Shown here in pieces: positions 49,292 to 60,779 of a stretch of 64,000 nucleotides of DNA; the first letter of the stretch is position 1; each line of letters begins with the position of its first letter. This stretch comes from Xestospongia bergquistia (lineage: Eukaryota > Porifera > Demospongiae > Haplosclerida > Petrosiidae), in the NCBI GenBank assembly GCA_963965975.1, contig OZ014424.1:4402001-4466000 (forward strand). The letters run 5' to 3'. The notes under the pieces were generated by a model, which was not told the origin of the DNA, did no database searches, and saw nothing but the letters and a program-made list of their open reading frames with translations. Both the position numbers and the translations under genes were made by a program.

Positions 49292-49695
49292 TGTTGCTCT
49301 TGTAATTAATTATTAATTGTGAAGGACATTGTTTGTTATAATTGTTACGTAATTTTATCTTCATTTTATTTAAAAAATCTTTAAATCCTCCAATTACTGA
49401 ATTGGGACAGACTATTGTTAATGGGAACAATTAAATAAAAGTAGTCTTATCAGTACTCCTAATTGCTTCTTAGTAGGTAAATACATACAATATCTGGCAA
49501 CTAAGGAATGACTAAGAAATGACAAAATGCTTGCTAATGTATGTAGGCAGCTGTGTACAAGTAATCATTCAAAAAACAAAGATGAATGTATAGATATGAA
49601 TATATAGATGACAATGCCAAAATGTACATAGACAAGGTATGGATGAGTACATTAAATCTACACAAAAGGTCTCTGTACAAGTAGCCAGGTCTTTA

Positions 49696-49699
<4 letters not shown>

Positions 49700-49736
<37 letters not shown>
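49700..49736. repeat. (GT)n microsatellite
   Basis: About 18 GT units in intergenic sequence, uninterrupted. Confidence 0.95.
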
Positions 49737-49738
<2 letters not shown>

Positions 49739-50225
49739 TGGTAATATGTGAACTGATGTTGTCTTTAAAGTAGTTTTCCTTAAATATATTTATAGAGAAA
49801 TGAAATATCAATGATCATGTGCTTGTGATTTACACAAGCAAGCCATTGTGGCAATACTGCTTAATTAAAATGAAATTGAACAATATTATATTCGCATTAT
49901 ATAAAATAGTCAATTTCATTTGACTTGACCTTATGAAGTTTTAGAAACAAAAATAAAATTAAATGTAATAACTTCACGTTATCCTCAACAAAGAACATAT
50001 AAATATATTGTAACTTTATTCGTATGTACACTGATGTTATTGTTGGTAGTTACTCTTATTAGTTCATTGTGATGCTCCCCTCCTTGTGAAACCCTCTGTC
50101 CCTATGATAATATTCCTACTATTTTATCAAATGTTGCTCCATTAATTCAAATCACTCCTCAGGTTAGTAAAGTAAGTCATACATATATAAACAGTAGTTA
50201 AGATCTATGGAATGAGTAGGAAAAT

Positions 50226-50671
50226 AAATCTAAATAGTACATTTTAAACAGGAATTATTACAAAGAAAATAGTTCTTTCCTTTAAAAATTATATTCTTTT
50301 GTATAGTTATATCTACTTGAATACACTGTATTACTATTTCAACTTTATTTGTGTAGTAACAATATTAATGACAAACACACCTTTGAAGTAGTAAGACCTG
50401 CCTTAGAAGATTGGGTTATGAAAGAGAGGAGTGGTATAAGAATATAATGAAATCTAAATAGTACATTTTAAACAGGAATTATTACAAAGAAAATAGTTCT
50501 TTCCTTTAAAAATTATATTCTTTTGTATAGTTATCATGGACATATCTACTTGAATATTACTATTTCAACTTTATTTGTGTAGAAACAATATTAATGGCAA
50601 ACACACCTTTGAAATAATAAGACCTGCCTTAGAAGTTTGGGTTATGAAAGAGAGGAGTGGTATAAGAATAT
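50226..50671. repeat. 224-bp tandem duplication upstream of the secreted gene
   Basis: Two copies start at 50226 and 50450 with AATCTAAATAGTACATTTTA. Both run through TTTCAACTTTATTTGTGTAG to AGAGAGGAGTGGTATAAGAA, with only small insertions and substitutions between them. Weaker similarity to 63345-63485, upstream of the second paralog, suggests the sequence belongs to the ancestral duplicated unit. Confidence 0.85.
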
Positions 50672-50944
50672 TAGTAGAGAAGAATTATTACTAATAATAT
50701 CCTGTAACTTCAAAGTCTAAAGTAAGAAATAAAAGATGGAATTTAACAATGGTCTGTTTGTTTAGAGGCTCAGAAGTTCACATTAATATTCTTATAAATA
50801 AGAGGTCACTTATCTTCTATCAACTTAAGCTAACAGGAGAGGAGGCTTCACAATTGATGACAAGAATATAAAAGGAACACAAGACTCACTGACTAATCAA
50901 AACAAGAGAGGCAGTTTAAACTAAACAAAGTTTCTTCAATCATC

Positions 50945-51973
50945 ATGAGTTATAACCTCCTCCTCTTGTTTGAAGTAGTAACTCTGTTCTACTCTACTAC
51001 TCTCATCAATACTGTCAATGGACACTGTCCTGGAGGTAGTACACTTAAATATATCATTTCCCTCTATTCATTATTATCTTATAGACTGTCTACCTCGATG
51101 CTGTAAAGATTGGTATGATTTAGGAATAAGGAAGAACTGTTATTATCCAATATATCCTGATGGATACACTCCCCATTTGGTAACTACTGTATACAACTCT
51201 ACTAACAACATATATAGTAATCTATTACAACTCAATAATATGTCTACATATCACACATTTAGGTCTACTGTGATATGAAGGGTACACACTGTGATGGGAA
51301 AGGTGGTTGGACTAGAGTGGCTTATCTTAATATGACTGAGTCTGGTGCTACCTGTCCTCCTGGACTCTCCCAACAAGAATATAATAATATTAATCATGGA
51401 CTATGTGGTCGACCTAGTTCTTCCTCTTCAGCTGGTTGTAGTTCAACTACATTTTCCACTCTTGGTCTTAACTACTACAAAGTGTGTGGACAAGTTAGAG
51501 GATATCAATATCACTCTTCTGATGCATTTGAACCTCTTAGTGCAGGTATAGACAGTTATTATGTTGATGGTGTTTCCATTACTTACGGACTAAATCCACG
51601 TACACACGTCTGGACATATGCTGGTGGATTAACTGAAGATAGAATTGACTTATTTGCCTGTCCATGTAATAAAGGTTATTCTGGTGGTAGAAATGTAGCT
51701 TCAACATTTATTGGTAGTCATTACTACTGTGAGTCTGCTCTTGATCCTGGTAAGAGTTGGACAAATGTTCTCTATGCTAATGATACTCTGTGGGATGGTA
51801 AGAACTGTAGTAGTCGTGAAGCTTCCTGTTGTACTAACTCTAAGATGCCTTGGTTCAATCGATTACTTGATGATATGACTCAAGATGATATTGAACTGAG
51901 GGTGTGTGGTAATGGAGGTGTTTCTAATGATGAAGACACACCCTTAGATATCATTGAACTATATGTTCGTTGA
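50945..51973 (+). CDS. Secreted Cys-rich protein with fibrinogen-like motif, 298 aa
   Basis: Three exons: 50945-51035, 51085-51179, 51263-51973, 897 nt in frame to TGA. The first about 26 residues form a signal peptide (MSYNLLLLFEVVTLFYSTT...) with likely cleavage near VNG. Next comes a CCKDWYDLGIRKNCYY block and then VYCDM with GGWT, the hallmark of the N-terminal subdomain of fibrinogen-related and collagen-propeptide domains. The rest does not match a complete fibrinogen domain. It has VDGVSITYGLNPRTHVWTY followed by a CPC element, a pattern I associate with uncharacterised secreted proteins of sponges, cnidarians and lancelets. Several NxS/T sites and more than 15 Cys suggest a glycosylated, disulfide-rich extracellular protein, perhaps matrix or lectin-like. 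A paralog begins at 63796. Confidence 0.85.
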
Positions 51974-53380
51974 AGAGCAAGTTGTATGTAAAACAAAAGT
52001 TTATGCTTTTGAAATTTAAGTTTTGGTTTTCTTAGTTTAAAAACATGTTTTGTTAGTTTGTTTTCTTTTTTAGTCTTTTAATATTCATTTTGGTTTTAAT
52101 TTTGAAGCAGTTTTTCCTTTAAATAATAAATTTGATGACCATTGAGTATTTTTAAGTTGTACTGTTCTTTGCAGACTTTCACTTAAACTGTTACATATTC
52201 TAAGCAATTTAATCGTCACACTGTTGAAGTGTGATAATATATATATATATGTCCTCAAAACTGAGGTTACAATAGAACAATATTCCTATGCTTTAATTGC
52301 TAATGTGACAATAAAATTAATGGTTATTACTTTGTTAATGGTACTAAACCACATATTTAAAAGATATGAATTAAAATTTATTGGACATTCACATTAATAA
52401 TAATATACTTGTTGCCATAAAAACTAAGGAGTTGCATGTACAAATCAAGAGAGTCAATCATTAGAGGTGAACATTACTAAATTAATGATCTATACTAATA
52501 ATCTATTATTAACAATACTTTCAGCTTCTCTCAGTATGAATCTCTAGCCAATATGATAAATGTTTATAGTCTTCCTATACAAGAAGTGATACTGCAGAAA
52601 AGTCTTTTTCAAATAAAATATAAACCTCTAAAGAGTGAGATAAAGAGAGGGCAAAACTACATAGCCTATATTAGAGAGAATGATGCAAATTTCATGAACT
52701 GACATAAGAAACTCTTAAAGCAACTTGACCATTCATATTCACTTCATGCACTCAATAATTCAAGCAAAGAGCTACAATGATACTTAAATGTGAAGACATT
52801 TGAAATGTACAGACAATAGAAATACGTTATTATGGTATTGCTTAAATTTATATGTATTATTCATGTTAAATTAAAAGATTAGACAAAAAATGAAATAATC
52901 TATAAAAGATAAAAGAACTATATTTTTTAAATTATAAAAGAAACATTTTTTAAATAACCTTTGGAACTATTTTAAGATTGACTTTTGACAAATTTTAATG
53001 AAAAATGCTTTTAAAAAACAATTGATATAAAAAATAACAAGCTATAAAAGGCAAAAGAAAAAATAACAAACATATTTTTTTTTAAAATTACAAACTATAA
53101 AAGAATATTTTATAAAATAAACTATAAAAGAAAAAAATTAATAACTGTTGAAACTAAAGTTAAGATTGACTTTTGACAATCTTTTAGTAAAAAATATTTT
53201 TTTTAAAAACAATTAATATAAAACTATAAAAGATAAAGAAAAAATTAACAATCTATAAGAAAAAAAACAAGCTATAAAAGAAAAACTAAACTATAAAAAT
53301 TACAAAAAATAAAAATTAAGAAAATTAAAGAAATAAAAATAAAAAGATAAGACAGTTTCTGTAGTTGAAGAGTCCTCCAG
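51974..53380. other. AT-rich non-coding region
   Basis: No gene recognised. From about 52850 to 53340 the sequence is A-rich on the + strand and made of degenerate words such as CTATAAAAGAAAAA and TTGACTTTTGACAA, suggesting decayed simple repeats. It should contain the 3' untranslated region of the secreted gene. Confidence 0.5.
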
Positions 53381-53529
53381 AAGTCCAGTGAATGTCTCCA
53401 ATCCAACAAGAAGTCCAGTGAAGGCCTCCAATCCAACAAGAAGTCCAGTGAAGACCTCCAATCCAACAAGAAGTCCAGTGAAGGCCTCCAATCCAATAAG
53501 AAGTCCAGTGAAGGTCTCCAATCCAGCAA
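53381..53529. repeat. 30-bp minisatellite, five copies
   Basis: Units start at 53381, 53411, 53441, 53471 and 53501 (AAGTCCAGTGAAGGCCTCCA plus ten bases). Because 30 is divisible by three, all minus-strand frames stay open and give periodic Leu-Asp-Trp or Gly-Leu-Leu peptides. No start context or splice sites support a gene. Confidence 0.95.
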
Positions 53530-53835
53530 TTGCAGGAAAGAGAAGATAGAGAGTTCCCAAGAGTCCAGTCAGTCCACAAGTTGGGAACATAAAGGGAGAA
53601 AGAAAAGAATAACAACTGGATTACTAAAGAATGGATGAAAAATGGATGGATGGATAGAGAGACAGCTAACCTTTTTCACCAGTGCTGCTCCTGCAGGGAA
53701 AGAAAAAGAGAGTAGTTATGAACTGATGGTGACAATGAATGGATAGAGAGTGAAGAGAGACAGAGGAAGTGAAAAGGGACTACCAACCTACACACACACA
53801 CACAGCACACACACACGCACCCTAGAAGATCAGAG

Positions 53836-53907
53836 CTCCCCCCCGCCACTCGGCGGCCTGAGATATTAAAAAAAATTTTTTTTAGGCCGCCGAGCGGCAG
53901 GAGGGAG
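53836..53907. repeat. GC-rich inverted repeat (hairpin)
   Basis: A left arm CTCCCCCCCGCCACTCGGCG and a right arm ending AGGCCGCCGAGCGGCAGGAG form a stem of about 24 bp with a few mismatches, around an A/T-rich loop. The composition is very unlike the AT-rich surroundings. It may be a transposon terminus or foldback element. Confidence 0.8.
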
Positions 53908-54067
53908 ATAATTTTTAGGGATTGTATGAGTGTGTGTATAGTGTATAGGCTGAATAGCCCCAAAAAAAGTAAAAATAAAAATAAAAAAGAAGAGGAAAGA
54001 AGGCTTGAAGGAAGAAGAGAGAAGAGAATGGGCAGGAGAGCGACTCATCTTTTTCATCAAGAGAGCA

Positions 54068-54663
54068 GTTGAAACATCAGAGAACTGAGAACAATCAATC
54101 CATCAAAAAACTGAGAAAATCAATCCATTGGAGAACTGAGAATAATCAATCCATCGGAGAACTGAACAATCAAAATATCAGAGAACTGAGCAATAAATCC
54201 ATCAAAGAACTGAACAATCAAAATATCAATGAAGTAAAACAATCAATCCATCAGAGAACTGAACAATCAAAATATCAGTGAAGTAAAACAATCAATCCAT
54301 CGAAGAACTGAACAATCAAAATATCAGAAAACTGAGATTAATCAAAATATCAGAGAACTGAGAAAAACAATCCATCAAAGAACTGAGAAGAATCAAAATA
54401 TCAGTGAAGTAAAACAATCAATCCATCGAAGAACTGAGAAGAATCAAATTGAAAACAATCAATCCATCGAAGAACTGAACAATGAAGATATCAGACAACT
54501 GAGAATAATCAAAATATCAGAGAATGAGAATAATCAATCCATCAAAAAACTGAACAATAAATCCATCAAAGAACTGAGAAGAATCATAATATCAGAAACT
54601 GAAAACAATCAATCCATCGAAGAACTGAACAATCAAAATACCAGAGAACTGACAACAATCAAC
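54068..54663. repeat. Degenerate minisatellite, AATCAATCCATCGAAGAACTG-type
   Basis: About 600 bp of alternating short modules of about 22-26 bp. One contains CAATCCATC(A/G)AAGAACTGA, the other CAATCAAAATATCAGAGAAC. They are irregularly interspersed and mutated. It ends abruptly at a GC-richer patch (54664-54700, containing GACCCACGGGGGTC) that may be a separate element border. Confidence 0.9.
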
Positions 54664-54699
54664 GACGAGTCGTAGCGACGAAGACCCACGGGGGTCTGT

Positions 54700-56200
54700 T
54701 GAACTAGTATAAGCTTGCAACATGAAGTACTTTTATGCTTTCAAGACATCTCTGTCATGCTTCATTTTGGAAAACACAAGGCACAAAATCGTGACAAAAA
54801 CTAATTAAATTTTTGGCGTGTGCTAGTGATTGATTTTTCCCGCCATAATGGTGGTCACGCGTTTCGTGTCTGGGTCTGTACACGTGCTCACAATATTTTC
54901 CCGCCCAGTCAACATAATTTAATTTCTTTTTTTAATCAATTTTTTTAATGTTTATTCTTTTAGGCATTAAAATTAACTTCTTATTTATTATTTAATTTGT
55001 TAACAACAACTCAAGTTGATGATTCACTGTCTATCAATGTACACAAATTTTATTTTAAATTGCACATGTATGATAGAAATTGTTTTGAAACATTTAAATT
55101 TACTATTTCTGATGAAAAAAGTGTGTATGCTAATTGTACTCTTTATTATTGTACTATCCTTGACTAGACTGGAGACCTTTCAATTTTCCTGACAAGATCA
55201 ACTCTGAAGCAAGAACGCCCACTGTATTCATAGACACTTACCATTAGTATCATCAAACTGACAATATTAAATATTCAAGATAAATTTACAATATCAAAAT
55301 GTTTTCATATGATGAGTAGACTGTTACTCTTGCTAATCAAACCAGAGACAAAGACACTAAAATATTCTGTGACCATGAAGTCATTGTTTTCAATCGTTTT
55401 GTAGCAATTGAACCTAAATGCTATACAAAGATAGTAATAACTATTACAGAGTAGAACATGAGGTTTGTCAAACTCTATCAGCTTTGGTCCATGTATTATC
55501 TATAGTTAAGAAAAATAGATTGACAAACTTAATAGTCTGTCATAATTACTTTATAATTAGTAGATAAACCTACTAGAGTGACAAAATGGTTACTAGTATC
55601 ATATACATATAGCACAGTAGTTGTATTACAATACAGCTGTTATCATTCCTAAATCAAAGTTACAGCCTAACTTATCAGAGAATACAGTAAATCAACATTC
55701 CTCTAAACAATTAAGGTACATGAACAATAAAGGACTGCTCATATTATTATTGTAGATCAGATCATCACTGAAAGAGACCATTAGACCTGTCCATCCTACT
55801 TTAAAACAAACGTCAATTCAATAGACAATTGTACTATTTCATAAGTCAACTCACAGTAGGTATATTAAGAAATGTCATCAGATCATTTCTAGTAGTTGTT
55901 ATAAATAGACCTACTAAATGTAACAGAAATTGAGTTGTTCTAACATTATAGTTAATATACAACTCATAACCATTAGAACATTGTCATTTTACATCAGAAC
56001 AATAAATAATTAGTAACTCAGTAATAAATCATACATTTGACTTACATATAGTATATCATAGGACCACACTAGATCTAGATACAATCAATCAAGTTGGTGT
56101 AGAACATATTATAATAGAAAAATAGTAATAATAGTCCTACTATAAAATGAAAAATAGCTATTACAACAACAAAATAATTATTGTTATGAATTGACATGAG
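54700..56200. other. Non-coding region
   Basis: No gene recognised. One diverged copy of the 122-bp unit of the 57.67-58.4 kb array lies at about 55865-55990. The rest is unique AT-rich sequence as far as I can see. Confidence 0.5.
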
Positions 56201-56204
56201 TCTG

Positions 56205-56900
56205 TTGTATGACATGCATGGAAGATTTACAGTACAGGATAACATGGCAGATACAGAGGGTTAACAATACAGGATAATACGATAGACACAGAGGGTTAAT
56301 AACTTAATACTGCAGGATAATATGGCAGATACAGAGGGTTAACAATACAGGATAATACGATAGACACAGAGGGTTAATAACTTAATACTGCAGGATAATA
56401 TGGCAGATACAGAGGGTTAACAATACAGGATAATACAATAGACCCAGATAACACTACAGGATAATATGCAGACACAGAGGGCAAACAATACAGGATAATA
56501 TGATAGACACAGGGTGTTAACAAATACATAATATTACGATAGACACAAATGGTTAATAACACAGAATAAAACAATAGACCCAGTAGGTTAACAATACAGG
56601 ATAATATTGCAGATACAGAGGGTTAATAGTGCAGGATAATATGGTAGACACAAGGGTTAAAAATACAAGCTATATGACTGACACAGAAGGTAATAGTGCA
56701 GGATAATATGGGAGACACGAGGGTTAACAATACAAGATAACACGACAGACACAGAGGATTAATAGTACAGGACAATATGGCAGACACAGAGGGTTAAAAA
56801 ATACAGGATACTACAATAGACATAGGGGGTTAACAATTCAGGACAATACGACAAACACAAGAGTATTAACAATACAGGATAATACCATTGACGCAGATGT
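56205..56900. repeat. 35-38 bp minisatellite with a 78-bp higher-order unit
   Basis: The basic module is ACAGGATAATATGGCAGATA followed by CAGAGGGTTAACAAT. Near 56229-56420 two modules form a 78-bp double unit repeated twice almost exactly; further right the modules become degenerate. Minus-strand open frames here are repeat artefacts. Confidence 0.9.
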
Positions 56901-57355
56901 AGAACATTTCAAGACAAACACAGAAGGAACATTTCAGAATTGCTACAACTTGCACACAAAGGGTTTGAAGGATGATGGGAGGGTCTGACATCAGGTTTAA
57001 TAAGAAGATAATGGGTCAACTGATATAAGAGGTTATACAGGGGTAGTTTTATAAATAGCTACACAAAAAACAAAGATGAACAAGATGTGAGGTAACACAA
57101 CAAGGTACATGATTATTAGAAAGTAATGACAAAACAATGAATGTCCTGTTGTTCTATGTCCAAACCTGCTTATTGATACCTCAGGCTAGAGAACCACATA
57201 CAATCACATTACAATGTCCATATGCACAGCTTACAAAACTGATCCTTGAAAACTCACAAGACATAAAAAGCCTCAAGATCCAAAGCAGAACAACGATTCT
57301 CAAGACACAAGCAGTTATCAATGTCCAGCATTATAAAAAACATATTAAAGACACG

Positions 57356-57357
<2 letters not shown>

Positions 57358-57393
<36 letters not shown>
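57358..57393. repeat. (TA)n microsatellite
   Basis: About 18 TA units without interruption. Confidence 0.95.
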
Positions 57394-57395
<2 letters not shown>

Positions 57396-57672
57396 CATGA
57401 TATTACCAGTATTATCCCCAGAAATAAGTAACACCCAACTAGAACTAAAACAACAACTACAGAATAAAAATGATCCATTAGAATTAAAGATATATTAAAA
57501 GATCAATATTACATTGAGTAGTTATTAGAGAACCTCACTATATCATCTCCAGTGTAGTTATCAATGTCTCACTATAAAATTAAAGAAAATAGTTTAGTAT
57601 AGTCTAAGTTATCAGAGGATAACATTAAGTAGACAAATATAATATTTAATAATTAAACTTACAGTAGATATT

Positions 57673-58400
57673 AACAAATGTCATCAGATCATCTCTAGTA
57701 GTTATAAATAGACCTACTAAATGTAACAGAATTTGTGTTGTTCTAATATTATAGTTAATATACAACTCACAACCATTAGAACAATACATCTTTACAATAA
57801 TGTTGTCAGATCATCTCTAGTAATTATGAATAGACCTACTAAATGTAACAGAAATTGAGTTGTTCTAATATTATAGTTAATATACAACTCACAACAATTA
57901 GAATAATACATCTTTACAATAATGTTATCAGATCATCTCTAGTAGCTATAAATAGACCTACTAAATGTAACAGAAATTGAGTTGTTCTAATATTATAGTT
58001 AATATACAACTCACAACCATTAGAACAATACATCTTTACAATAATGTTATCAGATCATCTCTAGTAGCTATAAATAGACCTACCAAATGTAACAGAAATT
58101 GAGTTGTTCTAATATTATAGTTAATATACAACTCACAACCATTAGAACAATACATCTTTTACAATAATGTCATCAGATCATCTCTAGTAGTTATAAATAG
58201 ACCTACTAAATGTAAAAGAAATTGAGTTGTTCTAATATTATAGTTAATATACAACTCACAACCATTAGAACAATACATCTTTACAGTAATATTGTCAGAT
58301 CATCTTTAGTAGTTATAAATAGACCTACTAAATGTAACAGAAATTGAGTTGTTCTAATATTATAGTTAATATATAACTCACAACCATTAGAACATTATAT
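57673..58400. repeat. 122-bp tandem array, six copies
   Basis: CAGATCATC-type starts occur at about 57684, 57807, 57929, 58051, 58173 and 58295, a period of about 122 bp. Each unit contains GAGTTGTTCTAATATTATAG followed by TTAATATACAACTC, so GAGTTGT and ACAACTC can pair within the unit. Copies are highly similar. A separate diverged copy lies at about 55865-55990. It is a satellite-like repeat with no coding frame. Confidence 0.93.
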
Positions 58401-58439
58401 AATTATACTACAGAACAACAAATAGTTAGTAAATTAGTA

Positions 58440-59820
58440 ATAAATAATAGATATAACTTACATATAGTATATCATAGGACCACACTAAATCTAGATCATC
58501 TTAAGTTGTTATAGAGTAAGTTACTATAACATAACAAGAGAATAAACAGTAAAAACTTTTAACAACTTTTTCCATTAACTTACTAGCAGCAGAACACTCC
58601 ATTAGATCAACAAACAGTCCTATTTTAAAATAGTCAATAAAAAAAGGTATCATTTAAATTGTTGTCAGTTTATTATCATTTCCAGTAGACTAGAAAACAA
58701 CAATCCTACTATAAAATAAAAAATAGTTATTATAACAGTGAAATAATTATTGTTATAAATTGACAAGAGTTCGTTGTACACTAAAATTACTTAATAAAAA
58801 TTCTAGTGTATAACAATTCATGTCAGTTAATAAAAATCCTAGATGCCAGCATATAAGCAAGAAAAATCCGAGGTCTGTAAAAAAACCTAAATGCCAGTAA
58901 AACAATGAGATGTCAGTAAACTTTAGCTGTAAATATAATAGTGAAAATAGAAATGAAAATACTAGATGCTAATGAAAAACCAATAGATTTCAGATGATAT
59001 ATAAAATCCAAACTGAAACAGAAGGTAGATATCAGTTAAGACACTAAGACATTTACATCAGGATTATATGATTGACACAAGGGTATATCAAGATTATATA
59101 ATGAAAGATCAAGGAGTTTAACATATTAGACTCAACACAACAAGCAAAATAATACAAAGAAAACAAGACAATGTAGAACATGAACTCTGTGGGCCATATA
59201 CATAATACATAAGATATAAGGCCATACACAACAAGACTATAATACATAAGATATAAGATAACAATAGAACAAACTCTAGTCTATAAAAGTATTGCATAGT
59301 TGAAAAAGGAGTATACAATAATATATGATACAAATGGAAGTTGAAAACAATACAACACAAAGTGTTGAAGAACAGCCTCAAGAAATGGTTATGTAAGATA
59401 ACATATACAGGAGCTATTGTTGAACCAAAAAAGTCAGATTAAGTACCAAAGTTTTAACAGTCACAGGAAATATTAACACAAGATATAACTATTATTTAAC
59501 AAATACTCTGATAATTACAGAGTCATAACAGTCATAATAGATAACAAGGAGAGATTGACTACAGACTCTATTACTAATCAATAACTCAAACAATGTACCA
59601 AAGTGACAACAGATTACAAAATAGAACACAGGAGCTAATAACACTAAGCAAAAATTCAATGAGAAGATCATTGTTATATATTCATACACAACACAATAAC
59701 ATATTTATGGCAACATATTCAAGAGATGATAACAACAGTAGATAGAAATACAAAGATATTACTAGATCAAACACTAATAAAGAACACTCATCATAGTAGT
59801 TTCAGGAGATGTTAATATAA
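58440..59820. other. Non-coding region
   Basis: AT-rich sequence with short recurring words (for example ATACATAAGATATAAG at about 59200 and 59250) but no gene. Minus-strand open frames between 59053 and 59690 are rich in Leu, Ile and Tyr from AT-rich composition and lack any family resemblance. Confidence 0.5.
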
Positions 59821-59821
59821 G

Positions 59822-60025
59822 GTAAATCAAGTGAAGAAAGTATTACTAGATAAACACTATTATAGTACCAGTATTCTAACTGGAACAAGTAAATCAAGTG
59901 AAGAAAGTATTACTAGATAAAAACACTATTATAGTACCAGTGTTCTAACTGGAACAAGTAAATCAAGTGAAGAAAGTATTACTAGATAAAAACACTATTA
60001 TAGTACCAATATTCTAACTGGAACA
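59822..60025. repeat. 67-69 bp tandem repeat, three copies
   Basis: GTAAATCAAGTGAAGAAAGT starts units at 59822, 59889 and 59958; each continues to ATTCTAACTGGAACA. Copies differ by a few bases only. Confidence 0.93.
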
Positions 60026-60249
60026 CACACAGGAGTTATTAGTAGGAATCAACTAAGGACAGAGTTATAACAGTAAGAACCTGTCACAAATATATAACAA
60101 AACTATATAAATTGTAGACACTAGTACACTTAGTGTGAATAGGACGTTTACAAAAGTATATACTTTTAGTGTATGATGTCACAAAGATTTCTTAGATAAC
60201 AGACAAAATACCAAATTATAATATTACATAAGGGATGTGTTTTATGTCA

Positions 60250-60770
60250 TTGGGTATAAGAGGTGTATGTACATGTCACAGGGCTAAGTTGTATTGTATT
60301 ATAAGAGTTTGAATATTAAAACATCTGTATATATTAGGTTGTATAATAGGACATTATGTGGTATGTGTAATAAGACATTCATGCATGTACATGTCACAGG
60401 ACAAGATTATACCATAATTATAGAACATTATGTAACAAGAACATGTCAAAGGGTTAAATTGTGTCATAAGGTCACAAAAGGTTAGTGTATGCATGTCACA
60501 GAGCTAAGTTGTATCATATGATATTATTTGGTATGGGTTAAATAAAAGGTTTATATATAAATATGACAAATTGTACATGAGTATGTCACAAGGTTAGATT
60601 GTATAATGAGATATTATGTGACACAGGTAAATAAATAAGACATTTATAAATGAATATGTAAAAAGTTAGTGTATGTACATGTCACAGGGCTAACTTGTAT
60701 ATAAGATATTACAGATGTTTACATATGCATATGTCACAGGGCGGTATTATGGTGCTAACAGGAGGTTTGT
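60250..60770. repeat. Irregular repeat of a CATGTCACAGGGCTAA word
   Basis: Related words recur near 60272, 60391, 60440, 60493, 60583, 60678 and 60728, mostly followed by a TTGTAT-type stretch. Spacing is irregular (about 45-120 bp), so this is a decayed minisatellite rather than a regular array. Confidence 0.75.
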
Positions 60771-60779
60771 ATATGTAGG

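Larger units (their letters stand above)
49292..50944. other. Intergenic region upstream of the secreted fibrinogen-like gene
   Basis: No gene seen. It holds a GT microsatellite (49700-49736) and a 224-bp tandem duplication (50226-50671). The last 250 bp resemble the region upstream of the second secreted paralog at 63.6-63.8 kb and probably contain the promoter. The minus-strand open frame across the GT repeat is an artefact. Confidence 0.6.

Noticed and set aside
53272-53615. Three overlapping minus-strand frames with Leu-Asp-Trp or Gly-Leu-Leu repeats
   Set aside because: All three frames are open only because the repeat unit is 30 bp; there is no start context or splice support.
54664-54700. 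GC-rich patch considered as a tRNA fragment
   Set aside because: GACCCACGGGGGTC pairs like a short stem, but no cloverleaf with T-arm and A/B boxes can be drawn around it.
57673-58400. Regular repeat array that could suggest CRISPR
   Set aside because: The entire 122-bp unit repeats, with no unique spacers between short repeats, in a eukaryotic setting. It is a tandem satellite.
59053-59689. Several Leu/Ile/Tyr-rich minus-strand frames
   Set aside because: Composition is what AT-rich non-coding DNA gives; no conserved motif and no splice-linked partner.
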